NCBI RefSeq assembly: GCF_013408985.1
Contig: NZ_JACBZT010000001.1
Span: 310,001 to 374,000 of the forward strand
Reading direction: 5' to 3'
DNA: 64,000 nucleotides
Origin: Petropleomorpha daqingensis
GTDB taxonomy: Bacteria > Actinomycetota > Actinomycetes > Mycobacteriales > Geodermatophilaceae
The position numbers were made by a program, and so were the translations under genes. The notes beneath the pieces are model-generated. The model searched no databases, was not told the origin of the DNA, and saw nothing but the letters and a program-made list of their open reading frames with translations. The first letter of the stretch is position 1. The number at the start of each line of letters is the position of its first letter. Shown one piece after another: positions 25,232-34,193 of the stretch.

Positions 25232-25747
25232 ATGACCAGCACCCAGACCACCCTGACCGGCGAGCGGGCCGACCTGGTGCAGACCCTCGACAAGCACCGC
25301 GGCTTCTTCCGGTACACCGTCCGCGACCTGACCGACGAGCAGGCGACGACGCGCACCACCGCGAGCGCGCTGACCCTCGCCGGGCTGATCAAGCACGTCG
25401 CGCACACCGAGCAGAAGTGGGCCGACTTCGCCCAGCGCGGCGCCCAGGCGTTCGACACGAGCAACTGGGGCGTCGAGGCGTGGCAGGCGGAGTGGAGCCT
25501 GCAGCCGGGCGAGACCCTGGCGAGCGTGCTGGCGGAGTACGAGGAGATCGCCGCCCGGACCGACGAGCTGGTCGCGACCCTCGACCTCGACGCCGGCTAC
25601 GCGCTGCCCCAGGCCCCGTGGTTCGAGCCGGGCGCGGTGTGGTCGGTGCGCCGGACCGTCCTGCACATCATCGCCGAGACGGCCCAGCACGCCGGGCACG
25701 CCGACATCCTGCGGGAGTCCCTGGACGGCCAGAAGACCATGGGGTGA
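25232..25747 (+). CDS. DinB/DUF664 family protein
   Basis: 171 residues, four-helix DinB-like fold of the DUF664 type. Metal-site histidines are expected in LIKHVAHTEQKW (about 54) and HIIAETAQHAGHADILRE (about 145-160). These proteins are often thiol-S-transferases using bacillithiol or mycothiol; here the substrate is unknown. ATG 25232 is preceded by GAGAGGCGG. It faces the WYL regulator, which likely controls it. Confidence 0.85.
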   Translation: MTSTQTTLTGERADLVQTLDKHRGFFRYTVRDLTDEQATTRTTASALTLAGLIKHVAHTEQKWADFAQRGAQAFDTSNWGVEAWQAEWSLQPGETLASVLAEYEEIAARTDELVATLDLDAGYALPQAPWFEPGAVWSVRRTVLHIIAETAQHAGHADILRESLDGQKTMG

Positions 25748-25760
25748 GGACCCCGACGGC

Positions 25761-25958
25761 TCAGGCGGCCTCGGCGAGCTGCTGGAGGACCAGGCGCTGG
25801 TCGAGCAGGCGGTCCATCTCGGCAGCGGCGTCGTCGATCCGCCGCTGGTTCTCGCCGCTCGGGCACCGGTCGAAGCGCCCGCGGGCGCTGCCGAGTGCGA
25901 TGTAGGCGACCGAGATCTCAAGGTCGATCTCGTCGACGCTCGTGACGATGGGGTTCAT
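25761..25958 (-). CDS. Small conserved-looking hypothetical protein
   Basis: 65 residues from ATG 25958, preceded by a strong GAGGAGGTC; the frame to 25991 is not needed. Mostly helical with an acidic start (SVDEIDLEI) and two predicted helices separated by CPSGENQRRID. Family not recognised. The 131 bp upstream hold its promoter region, in which GGTGAC occurs twice (minus strand) but no clear -35/-10 pair is visible. Confidence 0.65.
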   Translation of the reverse strand: MNPIVTSVDEIDLEISVAYIALGSARGRFDRCPSGENQRRIDDAAAEMDRLLDQRLVLQQLAEAA

Positions 25959-26089
25959 GGCGACCTCCTCGACGCGCTGTCGTTGAGGCAAACGGTAGGT
26001 GTCAGGTATGACGGTTCTGGGTCACCGAAGTCACCGCCACGCACCGTGTTCGTAACCTGCGTCACATCCGGCTCGCCCGCCGCTGGCGC

Positions 26090-26866
26090 CTACCGGGCAC
26101 GCGCGACGAGGACGACGACACGGGGTCGGTAGGCCACCCGCGCGGGCAGTGCGGCCACCGCCGCGGACCGCACGTCCCCCGCCCGCCGCACTCCCAGCGC
26201 GTCCAGCCAGGCCGCGAACGGCGCCTGGCCGAACCGGTAGTCCACGAGCTGCTCGGCCCGCTCGATGCCGACGTCGACCGTGCACTGCTCGGCCGCCACG
26301 TCGTCCAGCCCGGCCTCGCGGGCGGCCCTCGCCATGGCGGGGGCATCGCCCACCAGCGGCACGGTGTCCGCCTTCATGGCCAGGTACCAGTCGGGGACCT
26401 GCCAGCCGGCATCGGCCGCGGCCGCGTCGACCCGGTCCCGCAGCGCGCTGCGGAAGTCGGTGGCGAAGACGCTCGCCAGCACCGCGCCCCCGCGCCGGGT
26501 CACCCGGCCGAGCTCGGCCAGGCCGCGGACGGGGTCGGGCAGGTGGTTGAGCACGAACGCGGCGACGGCCGCGGCCACCGCGTCGTCCCCCAGCGGGAGC
26601 GCCCGGACGTCGGCGACCACGGACGGCGGACGGTCGGCGGCCCGCCAGCCGAGCATGCCGGCCGACCGGTCCACCGCGACCACGCGCGCCCCGGCCGCGA
26701 CCAGCGGCGCGGTGGCGGCGCCGGTCCCGGCGCCGGCGTCGAGGACCAGGCGGCCCTCGAGCGGGTGCGGGCACCGCCGGACCAGCGCCTCGGCCGCCGG
26801 GCCGTACACCAGGCTGGCTCCGCTCGCCCAGCGGGAGGCCGCGCCGGAGTACGGGTCGCCGCTCAC
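26090..26866 (-). CDS. Class I SAM-dependent methyltransferase
   Basis: 258 residues. Rossmann-type methyltransferase with motif I VLDAGAGTGAAT (about 41-52), VVAVDRSAGML, ALPLGDDAV and the post-core FVLNHLPDP. Closest in pattern to UbiE/type-11 methyltransferases. GTG 26866 overlaps the stop of the phosphotransferase gene (GTGA), so it is the last gene of a three-gene coupled operon. Substrate unknown. Confidence 0.87.
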   Translation of the reverse strand: MSGDPYSGAASRWASGASLVYGPAAEALVRRCPHPLEGRLVLDAGAGTGAATAPLVAAGARVVAVDRSAGMLGWRAADRPPSVVADVRALPLGDDAVAAAVAAFVLNHLPDPVRGLAELGRVTRRGGAVLASVFATDFRSALRDRVDAAAADAGWQVPDWYLAMKADTVPLVGDAPAMARAAREAGLDDVAAEQCTVDVGIERAEQLVDYRFGQAPFAAWLDALGVRRAGDVRSAAVAALPARVAYRPRVVVLVARAR

Positions 26867-27852
26867 GCCAGGCCCTGGCGGTGGACGGCGGCGGCGACTC
26901 GGTCGGCCCACCAGCCGAGCTCGGCGTCGTCCCCGAGAGCCTTCTCCCAGCCGAACGCCGCCATGATCGCGACGACGCACAGATCCAGCTGCCGGTCCCA
27001 CCAGTTCCCGGTCGGGATGCCCGCCGCCTCCAGCTCCGACCGGCAGCGCTCGATCGCCGCCTCCTTGGACTCCGGCAGCCGCTGCCGGTTCAGCGCCAGG
27101 TACCAGCAGAGGTCCCAGCACACCGGGCCGGCGCCGGGATAGGCCCAGTCGAGCAGGATCGTCCGGCCGTCGGGGTGGCTGCCGAGGTTGCCCATCTTCC
27201 AGTCGCCGTGCAGGAAGGTGCTCGGGGTCGTCCCCAGCGGTCCGGTCACGAGCTCGGGTCGCGCCCAGACCTCCGCGGCGATCCGCGCCAGCTCGGGCGC
27301 CCGGTCGGGCAGCGCCCGCCAGCCGACGTCCGCCGCGGCGATCGGCCCCGGGACGTCGTCGACCAGCAGCTCCGGGGCGATGGTGGCGGGGGCGAAGAAC
27401 CGGATCCGCTCGGCCATCGAGGTCAGACCACCGATGCCGTCCGTCCAGCCCCAGAAGGCCGCGGAGAGGGCGGCCAGGTGGGCGAGGAACCGCGCGTGCT
27501 GCTCCAGGGGCACCGGCGCATCGCCCTCGGGCACCAGGTGCTCGCCGACGTCGCGCATCACGACGGTGAGGACGGCGTCGTCCCCCTCGCCCTCGACGGC
27601 CATGCCGACCACGGCGGGGTCGATGCAGGCCGGTGCCGCGGCCATGATCCCCGCGCGCCAGACGAGGTACGGCCGGTGCACGTGGTCGCCGGTCACCCGC
27701 ATCACCCAGTCGCTGCGCGGGGACAGCCGCTTGACGAACCAGCGCGCGCCGTCGGCCTCGATCCGCTCGAAGGTGGAGCCGGTGCGGGCGTCGCCCGGGC
27801 GCACCTCGACCCGCGAGGTGGCCCGGGCGAGCAGCCCGTGGACGTCGGTCAC
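26863..27852 (-). CDS. Phosphotransferase (aminoglycoside phosphotransferase/choline kinase fold)
   Basis: 329 residues. Eukaryotic-kinase-like phosphotransferase with Brenner motif FLHGDWKMGNLG (about 206-217) and metal-binding TILLDWAYPG (about 225-234). WFVKRLSPRSDW carries the likely ATP-lysine. The family phosphorylates small molecules such as aminoglycosides, macrolides or sugars. It is coupled on both sides by GTGA overlaps to methyltransferases, suggesting joint modification of one small molecule. Resistance function is possible but not shown. Confidence 0.85.
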   Translation of the reverse strand: MTDVHGLLARATSRVEVRPGDARTGSTFERIEADGARWFVKRLSPRSDWVMRVTGDHVHRPYLVWRAGIMAAAPACIDPAVVGMAVEGEGDDAVLTVVMRDVGEHLVPEGDAPVPLEQHARFLAHLAALSAAFWGWTDGIGGLTSMAERIRFFAPATIAPELLVDDVPGPIAAADVGWRALPDRAPELARIAAEVWARPELVTGPLGTTPSTFLHGDWKMGNLGSHPDGRTILLDWAYPGAGPVCWDLCWYLALNRQRLPESKEAAIERCRSELEAAGIPTGNWWDRQLDLCVVAIMAAFGWEKALGDDAELGWWADRVAAAVHRQGLA

Positions 27853-28928
27853 GGGGTGGCCTCGTAGAGGATGTTGAACGGGTTGTCGAGCGGCACCCGG
27901 CGGAAGCTCGCGAAGCCCGCCTGCCGCCCGAGCTCGACGGCGACCGGCTCGGGCAGGCCGCACGTCCCGAGCCCCGCGCCGCCGACGGCGAGCGACGAGG
28001 TCATGCAGTACAGGATGCTGAACCCGTAGAACACCGTGCCCAGCGGCCCGACGTTCTCCGCCACGCTCTCGGAGGCGTTGATGTCGAGGCACACGTAGCG
28101 CCCGCCGGGCCGCAGCGCCGTCCGGATGCTGCGCAGCAGGGCCAGCGGATCGGCGGCGTCGTGCACCACGTCGAAGGTGACGACGACGTCGTAGCGGTCC
28201 GGCAGCCCGGCCGCCGCGTCGCGCACCTCGAACCGGACCCGGTCGGCCACGCCTGCCTCGGCCGCGCTGCGGCGGGCCCGCTCGACGTTCGCGGGCACCG
28301 CGTCGAAGCCGACGTAGCGGCCGTTCGGATAGGCCTGCGCGAGGGTGACCAGCGCGCGGCCGGCCCCGCAGCCGACGTCGGCCACGTCGGCGCCGCGCTC
28401 CAGCAGCGCGGCGACGGCGGGCATCGCCGGGATCCAGACCGGCAGCAGCTGGTTGGCGAACCAGGTGCCGCTGAACCGCTCGATCCCCTGCCAGAAGCCG
28501 GTGCCGTACTCCTCGGGCGGCACGCCACCGCCCGAGCGGAAGGCCGTCGCGATCGCGTCGAGGTGCGGCAGCGTGCCCGCGATCTCCTGCCAGACGCCGG
28601 CGAAGAAGACCGGGCCGTCCTCCTGGGCGACGACCGGGACGTGCTCGGCGGGCAGCTCGTAGCCGCCGGTCCCGTCGATCCGCAGGTAGCCGGCGGCCGT
28701 CATGCCGGCCAGCCACTCGCGTGCGTAGCGGACGTCGATGCCGGTCCGCTCGGCCAGCTCCGCGTCGGTCAGCGGGCCGGCGTCGGCGAGGGCGCGGAAG
28801 AGCCCGAGCCGGTCGCCGAGGGTCGCGAGCAGCACGGTCATGGTGCCGGCGAGATCGCCGAGCGCCCGGCCGACGAACGACTCGACGGCGGCCGGGTCGG
28901 CGGTGGGGGCGGGTGTGGTGGTGGTCAT
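27849..28928 (-). CDS. Methyltransferase with winged-helix dimerisation domain
   Basis: 359 residues. The N-terminal winged-helix part (about 35-95, GPLTDAELAERTGIDVRYAREWLAGM) resembles plant/actinobacterial O-methyltransferase dimerisation domains. The SAM domain has VADVGCGAGRALV (about 186), YVGFDAVP and VVTFDVVHDAADP. ATG 28928 follows GGAGGA. First gene of the methyltransferase/phosphotransferase/methyltransferase operon, and just downstream of the BTAD regulator and its predicted binding repeat. Substrate unknown. Confidence 0.87.
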   Translation of the reverse strand: MTTTTPAPTADPAAVESFVGRALGDLAGTMTVLLATLGDRLGLFRALADAGPLTDAELAERTGIDVRYAREWLAGMTAAGYLRIDGTGGYELPAEHVPVVAQEDGPVFFAGVWQEIAGTLPHLDAIATAFRSGGGVPPEEYGTGFWQGIERFSGTWFANQLLPVWIPAMPAVAALLERGADVADVGCGAGRALVTLAQAYPNGRYVGFDAVPANVERARRSAAEAGVADRVRFEVRDAAAGLPDRYDVVVTFDVVHDAADPLALLRSIRTALRPGGRYVCLDINASESVAENVGPLGTVFYGFSILYCMTSSLAVGGAGLGTCGLPEPVAVELGRQAGFASFRRVPLDNPFNILYEATP

Positions 28929-28977
28929 GGTGTCCTCCGAGGGGTGCGGGTGGATGCCGTCCACCGTGGGCGCCGGA

Positions 28978-28996
28978 GTTTGCAGCCGGTTTGCAG
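28978..28996 (-). promoter_or_regulatory. Predicted SARP/BTAD-regulator binding site (11-bp-period direct repeat)
   Basis: On the minus strand CTGCAAAC occurs twice, at 28996-28989 and 28985-28978, exactly 11 bp apart. The first copy touches the stop codon of the BTAD regulator gene; the methyltransferase ATG lies 50 bp downstream. SARP-type regulators are known to bind tandem heptamers with 11-bp spacing next to the -10. No convincing -10 was found. Confidence 0.6.
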
Positions 28997-31900
28997 TCAC
29001 GGCCGCCACCGGTCGAGCTGCTCGCGGACCGAGCGGGCGATGGCGTCGCCGTCGGGCCGCGGCCGGGCAGCCGTCACGACCTGCTGCGCGCGCTGCTCGG
29101 CGAGCCGCCAGACCGCGTCGCTGCCGGTCGCGGCGGCCAGCTCGCCGAGATCGCGCCAGCCGTCCGGGCCGGCCAGCGGGAGGAAACCGTCGACGAGCGC
29201 GGGCAGGCCGTCGTGCGGCCGTCCGGCGGCGGTGGCGGCGAGCACCGCGGCGCGGCCGGCGTAGCGGGGGTCGCCCCGGGCGGCGGCGTCGACGGCCAGG
29301 GCGCGCGCCCGCTCCTCGGCCTCCGCGGGCCGGCCGTCCCGCAGCGCCAGCCGGGCCAGCAGCAGCCGGTGCCGATGGCGGTGCCGCCAGCCCATGCTCC
29401 CGGTCCAGTCCGGGAGATCGGCGCACCGGTCCAGCGCGGCCGCGGCCGCCACCGGATCCCCCGCCGCGAACCGGTCCTCGGTGAGATCGAGCAGCCCGGC
29501 GTAGACCGGTTCGCGGAAGGTCTCCACCTGCGACCACCCGGCCGACCGGGCGTGCAGCTCGGCGGCGTCGTCGAGCCGACCCGCGGCGCGGAGCAGCCAG
29601 CCCCGGAGGTTCGCGGTGACAGGTGGGAAGCGGAGGTCGCCCACCCGGTCGGCCTCGCGGTCGAGGTCGTCGACCGCGTCGTACGCGGCCGCCCACGACC
29701 CGGTCAGCGCCAGCGAGAAGGCCACCGTGAAGCGGGCGTACAGGCCGGCGAAGGGATGCCCCAGGTGGGGGTCGAGCAGGCCCCGGCGGGCCACGTCCAG
29801 GGCCCGCGCGGGAGAGCCCGTGTGCACGAGCAGCTGGGCGTGCCAGACCTGGGCGACGCCCCGGACGGCGGCGGGTGCGACCTCCACCGCCTCGGTGAGC
29901 AGGGTGCCCGCGGCGGCGAGGTCCCCGCGGTTGTGCCGGAGCCGGCCACCCAGGGCCAGGCAGCTGGAGCGGACGGCGGGGTCCGTCGTCCGGGTCGCAC
30001 CCTCGTCGGCGTACCGCCGCGCGGCGTCGTAGTCGCGCCCGTAGTAGGCCACCCAGCCGGCCAGCTCGAAGGCGGCCGCGCCGGCGCCGTCCGCGATCGC
30101 CCGCTCGGCGTCCGCCCGAGCCCCGTCGAGGTCCAGGCGGGCCAGCCGCAGCCGGCCACGGGCGAGGTGCGCCGCCGGGGTGGCGTGCAGCAGCAGCGCG
30201 TCGTCGAGCAGGCGCTCGGCCTCGCCGCGCTGCCACCGCGCGGCCGCCCGCTCGGCCGCGTCGGTCAGGGCAGCGGCGCCCAGCTCCGGCTCGCCGCCGA
30301 GGCGGGCGTGGTGGGCGACCGCGAGGGGATCGGCGTCGCCTCGCGCGGCGAGCAGCCGGGCCGCGCGGGCCTGCGCCGCCACTCGACGAGGCGGCGAGAC
30401 CCCGTCGGCGACCGCCTCGCGGACGACCTCGTGCGCGAAGACGAGCCGTGCCCCGGCCGCCGCGAGCAGGCCACCGCGCGCCGCCCGCTCGACCGCGTCG
30501 AGCACCTCCTCCGGCGGCGCACCGGAGACCGCCGCGAGCAGGTCGACGTCCACCGCGGGCCCCAGGACGGCGGCCAGCCGGAGCACGTCGGCCGCGGTCC
30601 CGAGCCGGTCGACGTCGGTCGTGACGGCGGCGACCACCGACCCCGGCAGCTCGGTGTCCTGCGCGCGGGCGAGCTCGACGAGGAACAGCGGGTGCCCGCC
30701 GCTGCGTGCGTGCAGGTCCTCCCCCCGCGCGGCGCCGACGAGGGCGGTCGCCTCGGCGAGGGACAGCGGCGGTAAGGGAACGTGCGCCGCACCGGGCAGG
30801 TCCAGGCCCGGACCCGGCCGCCGCGCGGCGACCACCGCGACCCGCTCCGACCGGCGGAGCAGGAACGCGAGGAACTCGCCGGTTCCCGCCGCGGTCAGGT
30901 GCAGGTCGTCCACGACGACGACCAGCGGCCGCCCCTCGCGGGCGCGGTCGAGGACGGCGACCAGGCCGGCCATGAGGGAGCGCCACCCCGCGTCGGCATC
31001 GGACACGGTGCTGACCGCGGGCGGGGGCTCCGCGCTGAGCAACGGCCCGAGCAGGGACGCCTGAGGGCCCAGGACGGCGGTGCCGCGGGCCCGCACCAGC
31101 CCCGCGAGCGCGTCGGCGACCGGTTGCAGCGGCAGCGCCCGGCCCAGCGGATCGGCGCGGCCCTGCACCACCAGCGCCCGCTCGGCGGCCCGGGCCGTCC
31201 ACGCCCGCAACAGCGCGCTCTTGCCCATGCCGGCCGCTGCCTCGACCACCAGCGCGGTGGCACTCCCGCGCTCGGCCGTGGCCAGCGCGGCGTCCAGCCG
31301 CCGCAGCTGCTCGGCCCGGCCCACCAGCGGCGGGCCGGCGACCGGTGGGCCCACCTCGCCGCGGAGCACGGCCAGGTGCAGGTCGCGCGTCGACGCGGCC
31401 GGATCGGTGCCCAGGTCGTCGGCCAGCCGGCTGCGCAGCTGCTCGAAGGCGGTCAGCGCCGCGGCGGGCCGGCCGGCGGCGACCTCGGCGCGCATGGCCA
31501 GCCGGACGGCCGCCTCGTCGTAGGGGTCGTCGTCCAGCAGGGCCGCGGCCAGCTCCCGGGCCGGCTCGGCCTCCCCGACCAGGAGGGCGGACTCGGCGGC
31601 CAGCCGCCGGACCCGGGCGACGGTCGTCGCCGCCCCGGACCGCGGACCGACGGCCCACGGTCGGTCCTCCTCCGGCAGCAGCGGCCCGCGGACGAGCGCC
31701 AGGGCGGCGCTCGCCGCGGCGAAGGCGCCCGCGCCGTGCCCCATCCGCAGCCGCTCCGCGATCGCGTCCGCGCGGGACTCCAGGTCGGCGAGGTCGAACC
31801 AGTCGGCGGCGAGCGCGTAGCCCGCGTCGTCCCGGTGCAGCCGGTCGGCCCCCAGGACGCCGCGCAGCCGGCTGACCAGGACGCTGAGCTGGTCGTGCGG

Positions 31901-32104
31901 AGCGGCCGGCAGCGCGTCCCCCCAGACCGCGGTGGCGAGCTCGTCGACCTCGACGGGACGACCCTGCGCCACGGCGAGCCGCCGCAGCAGGGCCCGGGCC
32001 TTGCGGGAGCCGAGTGCCCGCAGGTCGTGGCCCTCGATCTCGAGGCCGCCCAGCACCCGGACGCGCAGCGGCGCCTCCCCCTGTGGCCCGCCGCGCGAGG
32101 ACAC
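28997..32104 (-). CDS. SARP/BTAD-type transcriptional regulator with ATPase domain (AfsR-like)
   Basis: 1035 residues. N-terminal OmpR-like winged helix (about 12-90), bacterial transcriptional activation domain of TPR-like helices (about 95-245), then an AAA/STAND-type ATPase. Walker A is AAAGMGKSALL (about 285) and Walker B VVVVDDLHL (about 390), followed by ~500 residues of helical TPR-like repeats rich in Ala, Arg and Leu. Such proteins activate nearby metabolic operons in response to an unknown ligand. The operon directly downstream is preceded by a repeat of the right geometry, making it the likely target. Very high GC produces several long antisense frames here, all rejected. Confidence 0.9.
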   Translation of the reverse strand: MSSRGGPQGEAPLRVRVLGGLEIEGHDLRALGSRKARALLRRLAVAQGRPVEVDELATAVWGDALPAAPHDQLSVLVSRLRGVLGADRLHRDDAGYALAADWFDLADLESRADAIAERLRMGHGAGAFAAASAALALVRGPLLPEEDRPWAVGPRSGAATTVARVRRLAAESALLVGEAEPARELAAALLDDDPYDEAAVRLAMRAEVAAGRPAAALTAFEQLRSRLADDLGTDPAASTRDLHLAVLRGEVGPPVAGPPLVGRAEQLRRLDAALATAERGSATALVVEAAAGMGKSALLRAWTARAAERALVVQGRADPLGRALPLQPVADALAGLVRARGTAVLGPQASLLGPLLSAEPPPAVSTVSDADAGWRSLMAGLVAVLDRAREGRPLVVVVDDLHLTAAGTGEFLAFLLRRSERVAVVAARRPGPGLDLPGAAHVPLPPLSLAEATALVGAARGEDLHARSGGHPLFLVELARAQDTELPGSVVAAVTTDVDRLGTAADVLRLAAVLGPAVDVDLLAAVSGAPPEEVLDAVERAARGGLLAAAGARLVFAHEVVREAVADGVSPPRRVAAQARAARLLAARGDADPLAVAHHARLGGEPELGAAALTDAAERAAARWQRGEAERLLDDALLLHATPAAHLARGRLRLARLDLDGARADAERAIADGAGAAAFELAGWVAYYGRDYDAARRYADEGATRTTDPAVRSSCLALGGRLRHNRGDLAAAGTLLTEAVEVAPAAVRGVAQVWHAQLLVHTGSPARALDVARRGLLDPHLGHPFAGLYARFTVAFSLALTGSWAAAYDAVDDLDREADRVGDLRFPPVTANLRGWLLRAAGRLDDAAELHARSAGWSQVETFREPVYAGLLDLTEDRFAAGDPVAAAAALDRCADLPDWTGSMGWRHRHRHRLLLARLALRDGRPAEAEERARALAVDAAARGDPRYAGRAAVLAATAAGRPHDGLPALVDGFLPLAGPDGWRDLGELAAATGSDAVWRLAEQRAQQVVTAARPRPDGDAIARSVREQLDRWRP

Positions 32105-32140
32105 GCCGCGCAGCGTAGGCGGCCGACCCGGCGCGGAGGG

Positions 32141-32551
32141 CTACGCCAGCTGCTGGATGCGGACCAGGTTGCCGGCGGGGTCGCGGAAGGCGCAGTCGCG
32201 GACGCCGTAGGGCTGCTCGGTCGGCTCCTGGACGACCTCGGCGTCGGCGGCCTGCACGCGCTCGAAGGTGCCGTCGAGGTCCTTGGTCGCCAGGAGGATC
32301 CAGCCGTAGGTGCCCTTGGCCATCATCTCGGCGATCGTGCGGCGCTCGTCGTCGGTGATGCCGGGGTCGACCGCCGGCGGCGCCAGCAGCAGGGACGTGC
32401 CGGACACCCCCGGCGGGGCGACCGCGATCCAGCGCATCGCGCCCTGGCCGACGTCGCTGCGCACCTCGAAACCGAGGATGTCGCGGTAGAACGCCAGCGA
32501 GGCCTCCGGATCGGTGTGCGGGAGCACGGTGGTGTGGATGGTGAGGTCCAT
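32141..32551 (-). CDS. VOC superfamily (glyoxalase-like) protein
   Basis: 136 residues, one vicinal-oxygen-chelate fold of paired beta-alpha-beta-beta-beta modules. Metal ligand candidates are the early His of IHTTVLPHTDPEASLAFY, and the Glu/Arg region near EPTEQPYGVRDCAFRDPAGN. Family members include glyoxalases, dioxygenases and antibiotic-binding proteins. ATG 32551 lies 5 nt after the AraC-type gene stop, so regulator and enzyme form an operon. The following BTAD gene begins 36 nt after its stop. Confidence 0.87.
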   Translation of the reverse strand: MDLTIHTTVLPHTDPEASLAFYRDILGFEVRSDVGQGAMRWIAVAPPGVSGTSLLLAPPAVDPGITDDERRTIAEMMAKGTYGWILLATKDLDGTFERVQAADAEVVQEPTEQPYGVRDCAFRDPAGNLVRIQQLA

Positions 32552-32556
32552 GCCGG

Positions 32557-32985
32557 TCACGCTAGGTGCGGCCCGACGCCCTGTGCTTCTCGATTCCTGA
32601 CCGGTCTGGTGACCTGCTTCGACACGCACGCCGGCAGCCCGGCCGACCCCTCTGCCGCGAGCGTCCGGTAGGTGCTCGGCGGCATGCCGACCAGCTCGGT
32701 GAACCGGGTGCTGAAGGTGCCCAGCGACTGGCAGCCGACGGCGAAGCAGACCTCGGTGACCGACAGGTCGCCGCGGCGCAGCAGCGCCATCGCCCGCTCG
32801 ATCCGGCGGGTCATCAGGTACGAGTACGGCGACTCCCCGTAGGCCGCCTTGAACTCGCGGGACAGGTGCCCGGCCGACATGTGCGCGCCGCGGGCGAGGG
32901 CTTCGACGTCGAGCGGCTGTGCGTACTCGCGGTCGATCCGGTCGCGCACGCGGCGCAGCCGGGCAAGGTCGCGCAGGTCGGTCAC
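32557..32985 (-). CDS. AraC family regulator (DNA-binding domain only)
   Basis: 142 residues. The two helix-turn-helix motifs of an AraC domain fill residues about 8-105 (LDVEALARGAHMSAGHLSRE and LSVTEVCFAVGCQSLGTFST), with the signature GMPPSTYR. There is no N-terminal sensor domain; a short basic tail follows. GTG 32985 was chosen because the domain starts directly after it, though the ribosome site is weak. It is upstream of and probably controls the VOC gene. Confidence 0.86.
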   Translation of the reverse strand: MTDLRDLARLRRVRDRIDREYAQPLDVEALARGAHMSAGHLSREFKAAYGESPYSYLMTRRIERAMALLRRGDLSVTEVCFAVGCQSLGTFSTRFTELVGMPPSTYRTLAAEGSAGLPACVSKQVTRPVRNREAQGVGPHLA

Positions 32986-33005
32986 CTGCGCGATGCTGCC
33001 ACGCC

Positions 33006-34193
33006 CTACCGACCCTCTTCGGCCACCGCGGCCACCACCTCCTCCAGCGCGGCCAGGCTGTGCCCGCTGACGAAGGTGTCGACGTAGGGCAGCGCCGCGG
33101 CCATGCCGCCCACCAGCGGCGCGTAGCCGGGAGCGGCCTTGCGCGGGTTCACCCAGACGATGCGGTGCGCCAGCCGCCGCAGCCGCGCCATGGCCGCGGC
33201 GACGTCGTCCGGGTCGTCCAGCGCCCACCCGTCGGACAGGACGACGACCACCGCGCCACGGGCCAGCCCCCGCCGGCCGTGGTCGGCGACGAACCGGCCG
33301 ACCGCCGCGGCCAGCCGGGTGCCGCCGGCCCACTCGGACGACGCCGCCCCGGCACGGGCCAGCGCGTCGTCCGGGTTGCGCACCGACAGCTGCCGGGTCA
33401 GCCGGGTCAGCCCGGTGGAGAACACGAACGCCTCGGCCCGCGCGCCCGCGACCGCGCCCTGCAGCAGCGACAGGTAGACGCGCGTGTAGGCCTCCATCGA
33501 ACCGGAGACGTCGCACAGCAGCACCAGCCGCCGGGGCGCCGTCCGCCGGCGGGCGGCGATCAGCCGCGCCGGATCGCCGCCGGTGCGCTGCGCCGACCGA
33601 ACGGTCCGCCGCAGGTCCAGCCGCTCGCCGCCGTGCCGGGTCGGCCGCACGCGGCGGCTGCGCCGGTGCGGCGTGGCCAGCACGAGAGTGCGCACCACCC
33701 GGCGGACGCCGAGCAGCTCATCGGGGGTCAGCTCGGCGAACGAGGTGTGCCGCAGCCGCTCCTCGGTGGAGGCGGCGGCGAGCAGCACCTCGCGGGCGGA
33801 CTCCTCGCCCTCGCCCTCGCTGCCCGGCAGCGACACGTCGGCCTCGCCCGAGCCGGTGCCCGGCGGCCGCTCGAGCGTCGGCTCGTGCGGCACCGGCCGG
33901 ATCCGCGGCTCCGACCCGATCGCCGGTGGTGCGGTGGGGTCCCCCCGGGAGTCGGCCGGGTCGAGCAGCCCGTCGAACACCGCCGAGAACACCGCGTCGA
34001 ACACCGGCAGCTGCGCCCGGTCGGTCACCAGGGCGATCCGGCAGGCCCAGTAGAGGGCGGCGCGGTCGGTGGGTGGCACCAGCTGCAGCGCCCGCGCCAG
34101 CCCGACCGAGCGGTCCGGCGTTGCCGGCAGACCCGCCCGGTGCAGCGCCGTCGTCAGGCCGACGGCGAGCGGGCCGGGCGCGACGTCAGGCAC
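33006..34193 (-). CDS. coxE: CoxE-like VWA-domain protein of the CO dehydrogenase operon
   Basis: 395 residues. A helical N-terminal domain (1-100), an acidic/proline linker, then a von Willebrand A domain with complete MIDAS DVSGSM (about 228) and LSDGWALDD. CoxE works with the MoxR-type ATPase CoxD in maturing the copper/molybdenum-sulfur centre of CO dehydrogenase. Its start overlaps the coxD stop by 8 bases. It is the final gene of the cox operon. Confidence 0.9.
   Translation of the reverse strand: MPDVAPGPLAVGLTTALHRAGLPATPDRSVGLARALQLVPPTDRAALYWACRIALVTDRAQLPVFDAVFSAVFDGLLDPADSRGDPTAPPAIGSEPRIRPVPHEPTLERPPGTGSGEADVSLPGSEGEGEESAREVLLAAASTEERLRHTSFAELTPDELLGVRRVVRTLVLATPHRRSRRVRPTRHGGERLDLRRTVRSAQRTGGDPARLIAARRRTAPRRLVLLCDVSGSMEAYTRVYLSLLQGAVAGARAEAFVFSTGLTRLTRQLSVRNPDDALARAGAASSEWAGGTRLAAAVGRFVADHGRRGLARGAVVVVLSDGWALDDPDDVAAAMARLRRLAHRIVWVNPRKAAPGYAPLVGGMAAALPYVDTFVSGHSLAALEEVVAAVAEEGR

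Noticed and set aside
26863-27852. Aminoglycoside-resistance gene
   Set aside because: The phosphotransferase fold is clear but covers many substrates; operon context with methyltransferases suggests metabolite modification, and resistance cannot be inferred.
28721-32671. Plus-strand frames of 600-680 codons across the BTAD regulator
   Set aside because: Their translations are Arg/Gly/Pro-rich without domains, as expected for shadows; the minus-strand frame has winged-helix, BTAD and Walker motifs.
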